In this document: positions 5,412 to 13,202 of the stretch, one piece after another
How the letters are laid out: each line of letters opens with the position of its first letter
Position numbering within the stretch: position 1 is the first letter of the stretch
From: Bacteroidales bacterium
Lineage (GTDB): Bacteria; Bacteroidota; Bacteroidia; Bacteroidales; Tenuifilaceae
Assembly: GCA_003531155.1 (NCBI GenBank)
Contig: DQHR01000142.1
Location: 7,893 to 21,094, forward strand
Direction: 5' to 3'
DNA length: 13,202 nt
Position numbers and translations under genes: made by a program
Notes under the pieces: model-generated
Databases searched by the model: none
What the model was told of the DNA's origin: nothing
The model's input: the letters and a program-made list of their open reading frames with translations, nothing else

Positions 5412-7634
5412 TTAGAATGATGTAATCCTTATTTCAGTCCTTCTGTTTTGTTGATGCTCTTCCTCGGTGCATTTTACACCATCAGCACACTGATTTTTTA
5501 GCTTCGATTCGCCATAACCTTTGGCAACTATTCTATCATTAGAAATGCCTTTGCTGATGATATATGCAACAGCAGAATCAGCACGCTTTTGTGAAAGTGC
5601 TTGGTTAGAAATTGCGTCACCACGGGCATCGGTATGTGAGCCTAGCTCAATCTTAATATCAGGATTATCATTTAGGAATGCCACCACTTTATCAAGCTCT
5701 ATAACGGCATCCTTACGGATGTTCCATTTGCCCAAGTCGTAGTAAATATTAACCTCAATGGTTTTATCCATATCGATTTTTTCGATAGAAACATCGATAA
5801 ATTCATTGATATCAACATAACCTGGTTTTTGCCCTACTGTGGAGTATGAGCCTTTTGTAGTTAAAAAACCCTTTTTCTCAAATGAAATCTCATAGGCTGT
5901 GTTAGGTTCAAGTTTAACCTTAAATCCTTCAACTTCAGGTGTTATTAATGTAGTATAATTATCACCAGCAATATGTTTAATATTTATTTCAACTTTAGGA
6001 ACAACCTCTTTTGAGCCTCTAATGTATACGTTACCATAAATTCCCCACTCTTGAACTCGTTCAAGGGTAATCGGAACCTTCACTAGACCTGAATTTTCAG
6101 GACGTTTATCCGGATCAATATCAATAATTGCAGAGGAATATCCATTACGTGTTACTGTTATTTTGTACTTAAGGTCAGGTTTTATTTCGTAGCTAAAAGT
6201 GTTTAAAGCACCAGTGTTTAACGTTTGGGGGTTTGATCCATCAGCTAGAGTAAGTACAACATTGGAACTGTCAAGTTTGTGTCCATCCATGGCATCAGTA
6301 ACATCTCCTTCTAAATCGAGTGCCAGCCGCATCGGATTGGTTACAATGAAACGGTAAATGTCGTCATCTCCCTTTCCTCCCGGTCGATTTGAAGCAAAGT
6401 ACCCATGAACACCATCGGGGGCTAGGTAAATTCCAAAATCATCATTATTGGAGTTAATGGGATAACCCATATTTAAAACAGCATAGGTACCATCATTTTT
6501 TTTGAAAGCTTCAAATAGATCTAGTCCTCCCATTCCTTGGCGACCGCTTGATGCAAAGTAAAGATGCCCGTTGCTATGAATGAAAGGGAACATGTCATCG
6601 CTTGAAGTGTTTATTTCTGCTCCCATATTTACAGGATCTGACCAACCATCCTCGGTTCGTGTAACGTAATAGATATCCGTTGCGCCGTAACCTCCAGGCA
6701 TATTTGAAGCAAAGTAAAGTGTTTTTCCATCAGGCGAAAGGCTAGGATGGCCACAAGAGTAGTCGCGACTATTAAACTTCATGTTTTTTAAACTTCCCCA
6801 AACACCTAAAGTATTTTTTTTAGCGTAAAGAATTTTTAGGTTATTTACGCCTTCCTTCCCTTTACGGGGGATACGATGCTTAAAAGTGTTTCGAGTGATG
6901 AACACTTCCGTTTCAGTTGTGTCAAAACAAACTGGGCCATCATGGTATAAGGTATTAAACTTTTTCCCAAACGGCTGTACTCTAATCGCCGATGCATTAT
7001 CGTTTGCAATTGAGTATAAGGCAAAGAACGGAGTGTTTTTCCATGAATCCTGAAAGCGGATAATTGCTTGATCGTTACGAGCAGATGCAAATAGAATCTT
7101 ACCTTCGTAAGGAACAGCACCAAAATCGGAATTTTCGGAGTTGAAAGGAACCTCTTCGATTTTATATCGCTCTTTCTCCTTCAATTTTTTTATAAAATCT
7201 GTTGTTCCTTTTTGCTCCAATGCACGCTTATCGTTTGCATTAACTTGAAGGTATTTTTCAAGCCAAAGATCAGCCTCCTCGTATTTGCCATTATATTTTA
7301 ATGACTGGATATAAAAGTAGAGCTCCTCCTGAGTGTATCTACCTTCGTCAATTATCATTCTTAGAAAATCCTCAGCATTTTTTGTATCCGATACTTTATA
7401 GTATGCAATAGCGAGGTTTCTGATCAAACTATCATTTTTGTAGCCCTTGTTAGCTAGCTCTTTATATAAATGAATAGCTCTTACATAGGCTGTATACTGA
7501 AAGTATTTATTTGCTTTACGCTCCTGTATGCCTGCGTACAGCGAATCTAACTTATTCAGTTTTTGTGCGCTTACACTTACGCTAATCAAAAGAGTAAGCA
7601 TAAGTAAAAGAAAGTATTTATTTGAACGTATCAT
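5412..7634 (-). CDS. PorE-like T9SS accessory protein (TPR, PD40 propeller, carboxypeptidase-regulatory-like and OmpA domains)
   Basis: A 740-residue envelope protein with a signal peptide (1-23, VSA before Q24). Domains in order: TPR-like helices (about 30-150); a WD40-like PD40 beta-propeller (about 165-430) with repeats such as HPSLSPDGKTLYFASNMPGG (296-315) and DDFGIYLAPDGVHGYFASNR (398-417); one or two carboxypeptidase-regulatory-like beta domains (about 438-620); and an OmpA C-terminal domain (about 625-738). In the last, SHTDARG (666-672), LSQKRADS (680-687) and NRRTEIRI (730-737) are typical. D669 and R684 have the 15-residue spacing of the peptidoglycan diaminopimelate-binding pair. 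This order matches Porphyromonas PorE, which binds peptidoglycan and is linked to PorP in the type IX system. It lies 46 bases after the PorP/SprF gene and ends at a perfect terminator, so it is probably the last gene of the adhesin operon. Whether it serves the general T9SS machine or only this adhesin is not known. Confidence 0.9.
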   Translation of the reverse strand: MIRSNKYFLLLMLTLLISVSVSAQKLNKLDSLYAGIQERKANKYFQYTAYVRAIHLYKELANKGYKNDSLIRNLAIAYYKVSDTKNAEDFLRMIIDEGRYTQEELYFYIQSLKYNGKYEEADLWLEKYLQVNANDKRALEQKGTTDFIKKLKEKERYKIEEVPFNSENSDFGAVPYEGKILFASARNDQAIIRFQDSWKNTPFFALYSIANDNASAIRVQPFGKKFNTLYHDGPVCFDTTETEVFITRNTFKHRIPRKGKEGVNNLKILYAKKNTLGVWGSLKNMKFNSRDYSCGHPSLSPDGKTLYFASNMPGGYGATDIYYVTRTEDGWSDPVNMGAEINTSSDDMFPFIHSNGHLYFASSGRQGMGGLDLFEAFKKNDGTYAVLNMGYPINSNNDDFGIYLAPDGVHGYFASNRPGGKGDDDIYRFIVTNPMRLALDLEGDVTDAMDGHKLDSSNVVLTLADGSNPQTLNTGALNTFSYEIKPDLKYKITVTRNGYSSAIIDIDPDKRPENSGLVKVPITLERVQEWGIYGNVYIRGSKEVVPKVEINIKHIAGDNYTTLITPEVEGFKVKLEPNTAYEISFEKKGFLTTKGSYSTVGQKPGYVDINEFIDVSIEKIDMDKTIEVNIYYDLGKWNIRKDAVIELDKVVAFLNDNPDIKIELGSHTDARGDAISNQALSQKRADSAVAYIISKGISNDRIVAKGYGESKLKNQCADGVKCTEEEHQQNRRTEIRITSF

Positions 7635-7680
7635 TTTTGATATATGTTATTGTAATTGTGTATTATTATATCACTCAAGT

Positions 7681-8619
7681 TTAAAAGTATCGGGGCGATT
7701 TAATTTTACGTGGAGAAAACTTATCAAAGTCAAAACTCAATAATATTTCGTGACTACCCCTACTCATTCCGTTAAGTTTATTAAGCGTAATATCGTATGA
7801 ATAACCTAGCATAAGTTGATCGTTTACTCTCATCTCGAAAAGAAATGCAACAGCATCACCAATTCGGTATGATGCGCCAAACCAAAATCTTTCTCTGTAG
7901 AATAGTTGAGCCGTAATATCTGTTGATAGAGGGGCACCCGTGACCACTTTCTCAACAAATGAAGGTTTTAAGGCTAGATCCTGATTTATTTTGAAAACAT
8001 ATCCTGCAATCAGAAAATAGTGACGTTTCATCTCACTGAGCGAGTTTGATGATGGTGCCTGTTTGGTTAGGTCGTTTTGAAATAGTTTAGGAATAGCAAT
8101 TCCAGCATACCATTTATCGGAATAGTAGTATGTTCCGAAACCCATGTTTGGATGAAACTTTTTCTGTTGATCTTGTTGAAATGCAATGTCGTTGTTTTGG
8201 GTTAAGTCTAAACGACTCAAACCAACAGTGTAGTTGTAGAACCCGCCTTTCAATCCAAGCGAAAGAGTAGTTCCTTCTGTAATCCTAATGCGATATGCAT
8301 ATGTTGCGCTTAGATAGAAGTTTTTGACAGGTCCTATCTCATCACTAACAATCGAGAAACCAACACCTGCTTTCTTTTCGTTTAGTGGCGTGTGAACAGC
8401 CAGCGTGTAAGTTTTTGGAGCACCTTCAACCCCAACCCATTGCAAACGAGTAAGAGCAAGAACATTCAAAGCATTGGTTGTGCCCGTATATGCTGGATTA
8501 ACCGAAAGGGTATTAAACATATACTGTGTGTACATGGGCTCCTGCTGAGCCTTTGCTGTTTTTATTGTTGCTCCAATAAGTATGATTAGCACAACAACTT
8601 TTATTGATTTAAACTTCAT
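7681..8619 (-). CDS. PorP/SprF family type IX secretion outer-membrane protein
   Basis: The 312-residue protein runs from ATG 8619 to TAA 7681. Residues 1-24 are a signal peptide (AKA before Q25). The mature protein begins QQEPMYTQYMFNTLSVNPAY (25-44), the hallmark opening of the PorP/SprF family. The rest is an alternating pattern of beta-strands with many Tyr, Phe and Gly, ending in LLSFDFDKF near the C-terminus, as expected of an outer-membrane barrel. SprF of Flavobacterium johnsoniae is needed to deliver its neighbour SprB to the surface, and SprF-like proteins are commonly encoded beside adhesins with the CHU_C (type B) C-terminal domain. Here the gene follows such an adhesin by 15 bases, so a dedicated secretion or attachment partner is the natural reading. 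It would also be the docking partner of the PorE-like protein encoded next. Confidence 0.95.
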   Translation of the reverse strand: MKFKSIKVVVLIILIGATIKTAKAQQEPMYTQYMFNTLSVNPAYTGTTNALNVLALTRLQWVGVEGAPKTYTLAVHTPLNEKKAGVGFSIVSDEIGPVKNFYLSATYAYRIRITEGTTLSLGLKGGFYNYTVGLSRLDLTQNNDIAFQQDQQKKFHPNMGFGTYYYSDKWYAGIAIPKLFQNDLTKQAPSSNSLSEMKRHYFLIAGYVFKINQDLALKPSFVEKVVTGAPLSTDITAQLFYRERFWFGASYRIGDAVAFLFEMRVNDQLMLGYSYDITLNKLNGMSRGSHEILLSFDFDKFSPRKIKSPRYF

Positions 8620-8634
8620 ATTTAATGTTTTAAT

Positions 8635-11600
8635 CTATCGTGTTAAGTAAACATAACCGGTTGACTTCTTGCCATTATCATGAATTTTTACCACATAGAA
8701 ATATGTTCCGCTTGGCAATTGTGTTCCAGAATAAACACCAGTATTGGATCTTCCATCCCAGTTATTCTCGTATTTTGATGATGTGTATACAATGTTACCC
8801 CAACGGTTAAGAATATCAATGCTTACACGGTTGTAGTTCTCAAGTCCTGGAATTACAAAATTGTCGTTGATCCCATCTCCGTTTGGAGAGAAGCCATCAG
8901 GAATAATAATTGTATTCTCGATAGTGATATTTGCAATCGCGGTTGAGCAATCACCATCGACATCACAAACCTGATAGGTAAAGCTGTCTTCACCAGCATA
9001 TCCAGTCTCAGGAGTATAGGTGATCGTATTATCAGCATTGATAACTATAGTACCATGTATAGGTTGATTAACAACAGTAACAGCTAATCCTCCATCCTCT
9101 AAACCAGTATCGTTAGAGAGAACATTAATCACAACTTCTTTATCCTTTTCAGTTGAGGCGTTATCGTCTACAGCGACAGGGAGGTGATCTGTTCCAGTAG
9201 AGTTTACGGTAATTGTAACCGTTGCCGTTGCGCAATCACCATCGGCATCGCAGACCTGATAGGTGAAGCTATCGTTGCCAACGTACCCAGTTGAAGGGGT
9301 ATAGGTAATCGTATTGTCAAGGTTGATAACGATTGTACCATGTGTAGGTTGATTAGTTGTAATTACTAATCCACCATCTTCTAGGCCAGTATCGTTGGCG
9401 AGTACGCTAATTACAACTGCATTATTCTCTTGTGTTGTGGTATTATCGTCTACAGCCACTGGGATATGATCAGTAATGGTAGCGTTAACGGTAATTGTAA
9501 CTGCTGCAGTTGCACAATCACCATCGGCATCGCAAACCTGATAGGTGAAGTTATCGTTGCCAACATACCCATTTGAAGGAGTATAGGTAATCGTATTGTC
9601 AAGGTTGATAACGATTGTACCATGTGTAGGTTGATTAGTTACAGTAACTACTAATCCACCATCCTCTAGACCGGTATCGTTTGCGAGTACGCTAATTACA
9701 ACCGCATTATTCTCTTGTGTTGTGGTATTATCGTCTACAGCCACTGGGACATGATCAGTAATGGTAGCGTTGACTGTTATAGAAACCGTTGCCGTTGAGC
9801 AGTCACCATCGGCATCGCAAACCTGATAGGTGAAGCTATCGTTGCCAACGTACCCAGTTGAAGGGATATAGGTAATCGTATTGTCAGGGTTGATAACGAT
9901 TGTACCATGCGTAGGTTGATTAGTTACAGTAACTACTAATCCACCATCCTCTAATCCATTATCGTTAGCGAGCACGCTGATTACAACTGCAATATTTTCT
10001 TGTGTTATGGTATTATCGTCTACAGCCACAGGGAGATGATCTGTACTGGTAGAGTTAACGGTAATAGTAATTGTTGCAGTAGCACAATCGCCATTATTAT
10101 CACAAATTTTATAGGTGAATGAATCATTGCCAGTAAAGCCAGAATTAGGTGTGTAGGTTATTGTGTTATCAGCATTTACAACATAAGTTCCATTCGTTGG
10201 GTTAACAGTAATGGTTACCACAACTGGACCATCGTTTAAGCCAGTGTCGTTACTAAGAACATCTATTGTAACAGGAGTATCCTGATTTGTATTAGTGATA
10301 TCGTTTGTTGCTACTGGTATAAAGTTTGGTGTTGTACTTACCGAAGAGGTTTCATCATCTGAACTTGGATCTGCCTGATCGCCAGTTACGGTTGCTGTAT
10401 TGGTGTAATTACCCGTTGCATTAACACTTGCAATAATATCCAAAGTAACAGTTGAGCCGTTATTAAGATTACCAATAGTCCATAACCCTGTACTAGAATT
10501 GTAAGCACCGCTTCCATTGTCTGAAACGTAGATATATCCTGATGGTAGAGCATCTGTTGCTTTTACCCCACTGGCATTGCTTGGACCATTATTGGTTACG
10601 GTTAGGGTAAATACTACGTTCACTCCAACATTTGGTGTGCTGTTATTTACAGTCTTAACTATAGTAAGGTTGCTTTGAGCAACGGGAGTTGTATTTATCG
10701 ATGCTGTATTATCGCCAGTTGATGGATCTGGTTGATCCGCTGTTACGCTTGCGCTGTTGGTATAGTTGCCTGATGCATTCACCTTGGCTGTAATATCTAG
10801 AGAAGCCGATGTGCCGTTGGCAAGATTACCGATAGTCCAAACCCCAGTTCCGCTAATGTAAGCACCAGAGCCATTATCAGAAACGTAGGTATATCCCGAA
10901 GGAAGAGCATCTGTAGCCGAAACTCCTGTAGCATCACTTGGACCATGATTAGTTGCTGTAAGAGTAAATACAATGTTGCTTCCAATTATAGGTGCTCCGT
11001 TACTTACCGATTTTGTAATCGATAAGTTGCTCTGTGGTACGGGTACTGGTGTGCTAGTTGATGTATTATTGCCGGGGGTTGGATCGGCTACAGGGCTTGA
11101 TACCGTTGCAGTGTTTGCGTATGAACCAGAAGCATTCACCTTGGCTGTAATATCTAGAGAAGCCGATGCTCCGTTTACAAGATTACCGATAGTCCAAAGC
11201 CCAGTTCCGTTAATGTAAGCACCAGAACCGTTATCTGAAACGTATGTATATCCTGAAGGTAGTGCGTCAGTTGCCGAAACACCAGTAGCGTCGCTTGGAC
11301 CATTGTTGGTCACGGTAAGCGTAAACACCACGTTCGAAGCAACGTTTGGTGTAGCGTTATTCACCGACTTAACAATCGATAGGTTGCTTTGAGCAACGGG
11401 TGTAGTTGCAACAGAAGCACTGTTGTTAGCAGGTGTTGGATCTGTTTGATCGCCCGAAATAGTTGCTGTGTTTGTATAAACTCCGCTTGATTTAACAAAT
11501 GCTGTAATGTTTAGCGAACTTGATGCACCATTTGCAAGGTTGCCAACACTCCATACTCCAGTGGTTGAGTTGTAATTACCCAAGCTATTGTCCGAAACAT

Positions 11601-13202
11601 ATGTATAACCAGATGGAAGAAGATCAGTCACTTTTACACCTGATGCATCGCTTGGTCCATTGTTAGTAGCAGTTAATCTGAATACTACATTTGAACCTAC
11701 GTTAGGTGTTGAGTTATCAACAGTTTTTGTAATTGCTAAATTACTCAATGCCCCAGGAGTTGGAGTGCTTGTATCGCTATTATTGGCAGGAGTTGGATCT
11801 GCTTGATCTCCTGAGACAGTTGCTGTATTTGAATAACTTCCTGATGCATTAACGGTAACTGTAATATTTAAAGTAGTAGTTGCACTGTTAGCTAGGTTTC
11901 CAATAGTCCAGATTCCTGTTCCATCATTGTATGCCCCAGCACCATTATCTGAAACATAGGTAAAACCTGATGGTAAGTTATCTGTAACTTTTACACCAGT
12001 AGCATCGCTAGGACCATTATTAGTTACAGTTAGAGTAAATATAATGTTGTCGCCAACATTAGGTGATCCATTATTAACCGATTTGTCTATTGATAAATTG
12101 CATTGATCAACAGGAACTGGCGTATTAGTTGATGTGTTGTTTGCAGGCGTTGGATCTGTTTGATCTCCATTTACCGTTGCAGTGTTTGCATAGTTTCCTG
12201 TTGTCTTAACAGTTGCAGTAATATTTAAAATTGCTGTTGCACCATTGTTGAGGTTTCCAATAGCCCAAACCCCTGTCCCAACATTATATGCTCCTAATCC
12301 GTCATCGGAAACATAGGTGTAGCCCGAAGGAAGATTATCAGTAACTGTTACACCTGTTGCGTTATCTGGTCCATTATTGGTTACTGTAAGAGTGAACTCC
12401 ACAGTAGAGCCAACGTTTGGAGTAGAATTATCAACAGTTTTTGTTATTGAAAGATTTGTACAGATAGGAGCATTTAGTGTAACGCTTGTTGTTGCAGGAG
12501 AGATACATCCCTCAGTACTTTTTGCTGTAACTGTATAAGTTCCCACAGGAACACTGGTGAAGATACCTGTTGTATTTGTATACGTTGAGCCATCTATGCT
12601 ATAGGTCATACCAGCACCTGTGGGTGCAGTAATTGTGATAGTTCCTGTTGCATCAGCACAAGTAGGTTGAGTTGTAACACTTGCAGTAGGTGCAGCAGGT
12701 AGCACGTTTATCGTAACGGTTACAGCTGTTCTCGAGTTGCTAATGCAGAACGTAGTTGTATTCTCCGATTCGGCGTAGTATGTTGTGCTATTAACTAACG
12801 CAGTTGCTCCTGTCAAAGTAGAACCCCCTGATGAAGCGGCGTACCACTTCACGGTTGAGCCCACAGGTGCTGTGGCTGAAAGGTCTGCAATCGTTGCGCT
12901 ACCGCAGAACGACTGAGCTGCTGTTGCTGTTGGCGCAGCAGGTAAGGAATTTATCGTAACCGTCACAGCAGTTCTCGAGCTGCTAACGCAAAGGGTTGTT
13001 GAATTTTCAGATTCAGCGTAATAGGTTGACCCATTAACCAGCGCAGTTGCTCCGGCCAATGCCGATCCCCCCGATGCAGCGGCGTACCACTTTACGTTCG
13101 AGCCAACAGGTGCAGTTGCCGCAAGGTTCGCCACGGTTGCGCTGCCGCAGAACGACTGAGTTGCTGTTGCTGTTGGAGCAGCAGGTAAGGAATTTATCGT
13201 AA
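8635..13202 (-). CDS. Giant multidomain repeat adhesin with T9SS type B (CHU_C) C-terminal domain, 5'-truncated
   Basis: The frame is open from the right edge of the window to a TAG at 8635, giving 1521 residues with no stop. Codons from 13200 downward encode TINSLPAAPTATATQSFCGS, which continues the same repeat, so the real start is beyond the window. The GTG at 13132-13134 is an internal Val of a repeat, not a start. Domains in order: two Ig_7-type repeats of 81 residues (the first cut by the edge), one SprB-type repeat (about 12457-12702), six DUF11 repeats of 119 residues, five cadherin-like/Big_9 repeats of 95 residues, and a CHU_C secretion domain of 88 residues. This is a type IX-secreted surface adhesin. 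The conserved C-terminal domain would direct export across the outer membrane and retention at the surface, with help from the PorP/SprF protein encoded 15 bases downstream. The ligand is unknown. Repeat units share long identical DNA stretches, pointing to recent duplication or gene conversion; assembly of this gene deserves caution. Confidence 0.95.
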   Translation of the reverse strand, partial: TINSLPAAPTATATQSFCGSATVANLAATAPVGSNVKWYAAASGGSALAGATALVNGSTYYAESENSTTLCVSSSRTAVTVTINSLPAAPTATAAQSFCGSATIADLSATAPVGSTVKWYAASSGGSTLTGATALVNSTTYYAESENTTTFCISNSRTAVTVTINVLPAAPTASVTTQPTCADATGTITITAPTGAGMTYSIDGSTYTNTTGIFTSVPVGTYTVTAKSTEGCISPATTSVTLNAPICTNLSITKTVDNSTPNVGSTVEFTLTVTNNGPDNATGVTVTDNLPSGYTYVSDDGLGAYNVGTGVWAIGNLNNGATAILNITATVKTTGNYANTATVNGDQTDPTPANNTSTNTPVPVDQCNLSIDKSVNNGSPNVGDNIIFTLTVTNNGPSDATGVKVTDNLPSGFTYVSDNGAGAYNDGTGIWTIGNLANSATTTLNITVTVNASGSYSNTATVSGDQADPTPANNSDTSTPTPGALSNLAITKTVDNSTPNVGSNVVFRLTATNNGPSDASGVKVTDLLPSGYTYVSDNSLGNYNSTTGVWSVGNLANGASSSLNITAFVKSSGVYTNTATISGDQTDPTPANNSASVATTPVAQSNLSIVKSVNNATPNVASNVVFTLTVTNNGPSDATGVSATDALPSGYTYVSDNGSGAYINGTGLWTIGNLVNGASASLDITAKVNASGSYANTATVSSPVADPTPGNNTSTSTPVPVPQSNLSITKSVSNGAPIIGSNIVFTLTATNHGPSDATGVSATDALPSGYTYVSDNGSGAYISGTGVWTIGNLANGTSASLDITAKVNASGNYTNSASVTADQPDPSTGDNTASINTTPVAQSNLTIVKTVNNSTPNVGVNVVFTLTVTNNGPSNASGVKATDALPSGYIYVSDNGSGAYNSSTGLWTIGNLNNGSTVTLDIIASVNATGNYTNTATVTGDQADPSSDDETSSVSTTPNFIPVATNDITNTNQDTPVTIDVLSNDTGLNDGPVVVTITVNPTNGTYVVNADNTITYTPNSGFTGNDSFTYKICDNNGDCATATITITVNSTSTDHLPVAVDDNTITQENIAVVISVLANDNGLEDGGLVVTVTNQPTHGTIVINPDNTITYIPSTGYVGNDSFTYQVCDADGDCSTATVSITVNATITDHVPVAVDDNTTTQENNAVVISVLANDTGLEDGGLVVTVTNQPTHGTIVINLDNTITYTPSNGYVGNDNFTYQVCDADGDCATAAVTITVNATITDHIPVAVDDNTTTQENNAVVISVLANDTGLEDGGLVITTNQPTHGTIVINLDNTITYTPSTGYVGNDSFTYQVCDADGDCATATVTITVNSTGTDHLPVAVDDNASTEKDKEVVINVLSNDTGLEDGGLAVTVVNQPIHGTIVINADNTITYTPETGYAGEDSFTYQVCDVDGDCSTAIANITIENTIIIPDGFSPNGDGINDNFVIPGLENYNRVSIDILNRWGNIVYTSSKYENNWDGRSNTGVYSGTQLPSGTYFYVVKIHDNGKKSTGYVYLTR
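8638..8901 (-). other. CHU_C / gliding-motility-associated C-terminal domain (type B T9SS signal)
   Basis: The last 88 residues of the adhesin. Signature elements are PDGFSPNGDGINDNFVI at the start, LNRWGNIVY in the middle, WDGRSNTG, and PSGTYFYVVKI before a terminal TGYVYLTR. These match the CHU_C domain (TIGR04131), known as the type B sorting domain of T9SS substrates. Confidence 0.92.
8902..10317 (-). repeat. Five tandem cadherin-like (Big_9-type) repeats
   Basis: Units begin at 10317, 10032, 9747, 9462 and 9180, with a 285-base (95-codon) period. The unit starting at 9462 is one codon short (GGLVITTNQP against GGLVVTVTNQP in its neighbours). Each carries PVAVDD or PVATND, a VLAND or VLSND motif, NTITYTP or NTITYIP, DSFTYQVCD and a Thr/Val-rich end. 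Units 3 and 4 share a 46-base identical stretch (9419-9464 and 9704-9749). Confidence 0.9.
10318..12456 (-). repeat. Six tandem DUF11 repeats with an exact 357-base period
   Basis: Units begin at 12456, 12099, 11742, 11385, 11028 and 10671, always 357 bases (119 codons) apart; the last is one codon shorter before the next domain. Each has NLSI/NLTI at the start, TPNVG or a variant, TVTNNGPSDATGV, LPSGYTYVSD, GVWTIGNL, and NYTNTATVTGDQADPTP near the end. DUF11 domains are Ig-like stalk modules in surface proteins. Confidence 0.93.
12457..12702 (-). other. Single SprB-type repeat between the Ig_7 and DUF11 blocks
   Basis: About 80 residues: a PTC (Cys) start, GTITITAPTGAGMTYSIDG, an aromatic/Gly-rich middle and VPVGTYTVTAKSTEGC at the end. 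This pattern fits the SprB repeat (PF13573) found in SprB and other gliding-motility adhesins. Only one unit is present in this window. Confidence 0.7.
12703..13202 (-). repeat. Two tandem Ig_7-type repeats, 243-base period, first cut by the window edge
   Basis: The LPAAPTA boundary recurs at 13188, 12945 and 12702, exactly 243 bases (81 codons) apart. Each unit has CGSAT, ATAPVGS, VKWYAA, ALVN.TTYYAESEN, a second Cys and SRTAVTVTIN, typical of Bacteroidota Ig_7 domains. The 5' flank continues the same pattern, so more units probably lie outside the window. Confidence 0.85.

Noticed and set aside
6845..7123. 92-codon minus-strand frame within the PorE-like gene.
   Set aside because: It overlaps a well-supported propeller domain in another frame and has no family features.
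10973..11218. 81-codon plus-strand open frame in the adhesin.
   Set aside because: It is antisense to the DUF11 repeats, whose Thr/Val/Asn-rich codons leave the opposite strand open; no signal peptide, start site or family.
8902..13202. The regular direct repeats as a possible CRISPR array or mobile-element array.
   Set aside because: The repeats are 243, 285 and 357 bases, all multiples of three, stay in one open frame and encode Ig-like domains; there are no short repeats with unique spacers.

Overview
All seven genes in this window lie on the minus strand. The window suggests a Bacteroidota genome: it is AT-rich, holds candidate promoter -7 boxes of the form TAnnTTTG, has almost no Shine-Dalgarno sequences, and encodes hallmark families of that phylum (PorP/SprF, a PorE-like OmpA protein, a CHU_C / gliding-motility C-terminal domain, SprB and DUF11 repeats, DUF3078). 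The genus cannot be fixed from the sequence. Every gap between genes is under 220 bases. No RNA gene, CRISPR array, insertion sequence or other mobile element was seen.

Right-hand part (5365-13202), in transcription order: a giant secreted repeat adhesin whose 5' end lies outside the window (8635-13202), a PorP/SprF-family outer-membrane protein (7681-8619) and a PorE-like TPR/beta-propeller/OmpA protein (5412-7634). The gaps between them are 15 and 46 bases, and the group closes with a perfect rho-independent terminator (5365-5392). This reads as a type IX secretion (T9SS) substrate with a dedicated outer-membrane partner and a peptidoglycan-anchored accessory protein, as in the sprB-sprF arrangement of Flavobacterium.

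Middle part (2510-5327): a GT-C-fold integral-membrane glycosyltransferase and a DAACS-family acidic amino acid/dicarboxylate symporter. Each has a candidate -7 box just upstream, so both look like independent units.

Left-hand part (1-2295): a SAM methyltransferase resembling the mycobacterial phthiotriol/phenolphthiotriol dimycocerosate methyltransferase Rv2952, with an unusually strong Shine-Dalgarno sequence and a long leader; a likely terminator; a TylF/MycF-like methyltransferase with a hydrophobic N-terminus; and the first 180 codons of a DUF3078 outer-membrane protein that runs off the left edge. The substrates of both methyltransferases are unknown.

The window looks mostly like familiar Bacteroidota biology. 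The points most worth a second look are the long, precisely phased repeats of the adhesin, the Rv2952-like gene with its atypical translation signal, and the terminator/promoter overlap at 5352-5392.
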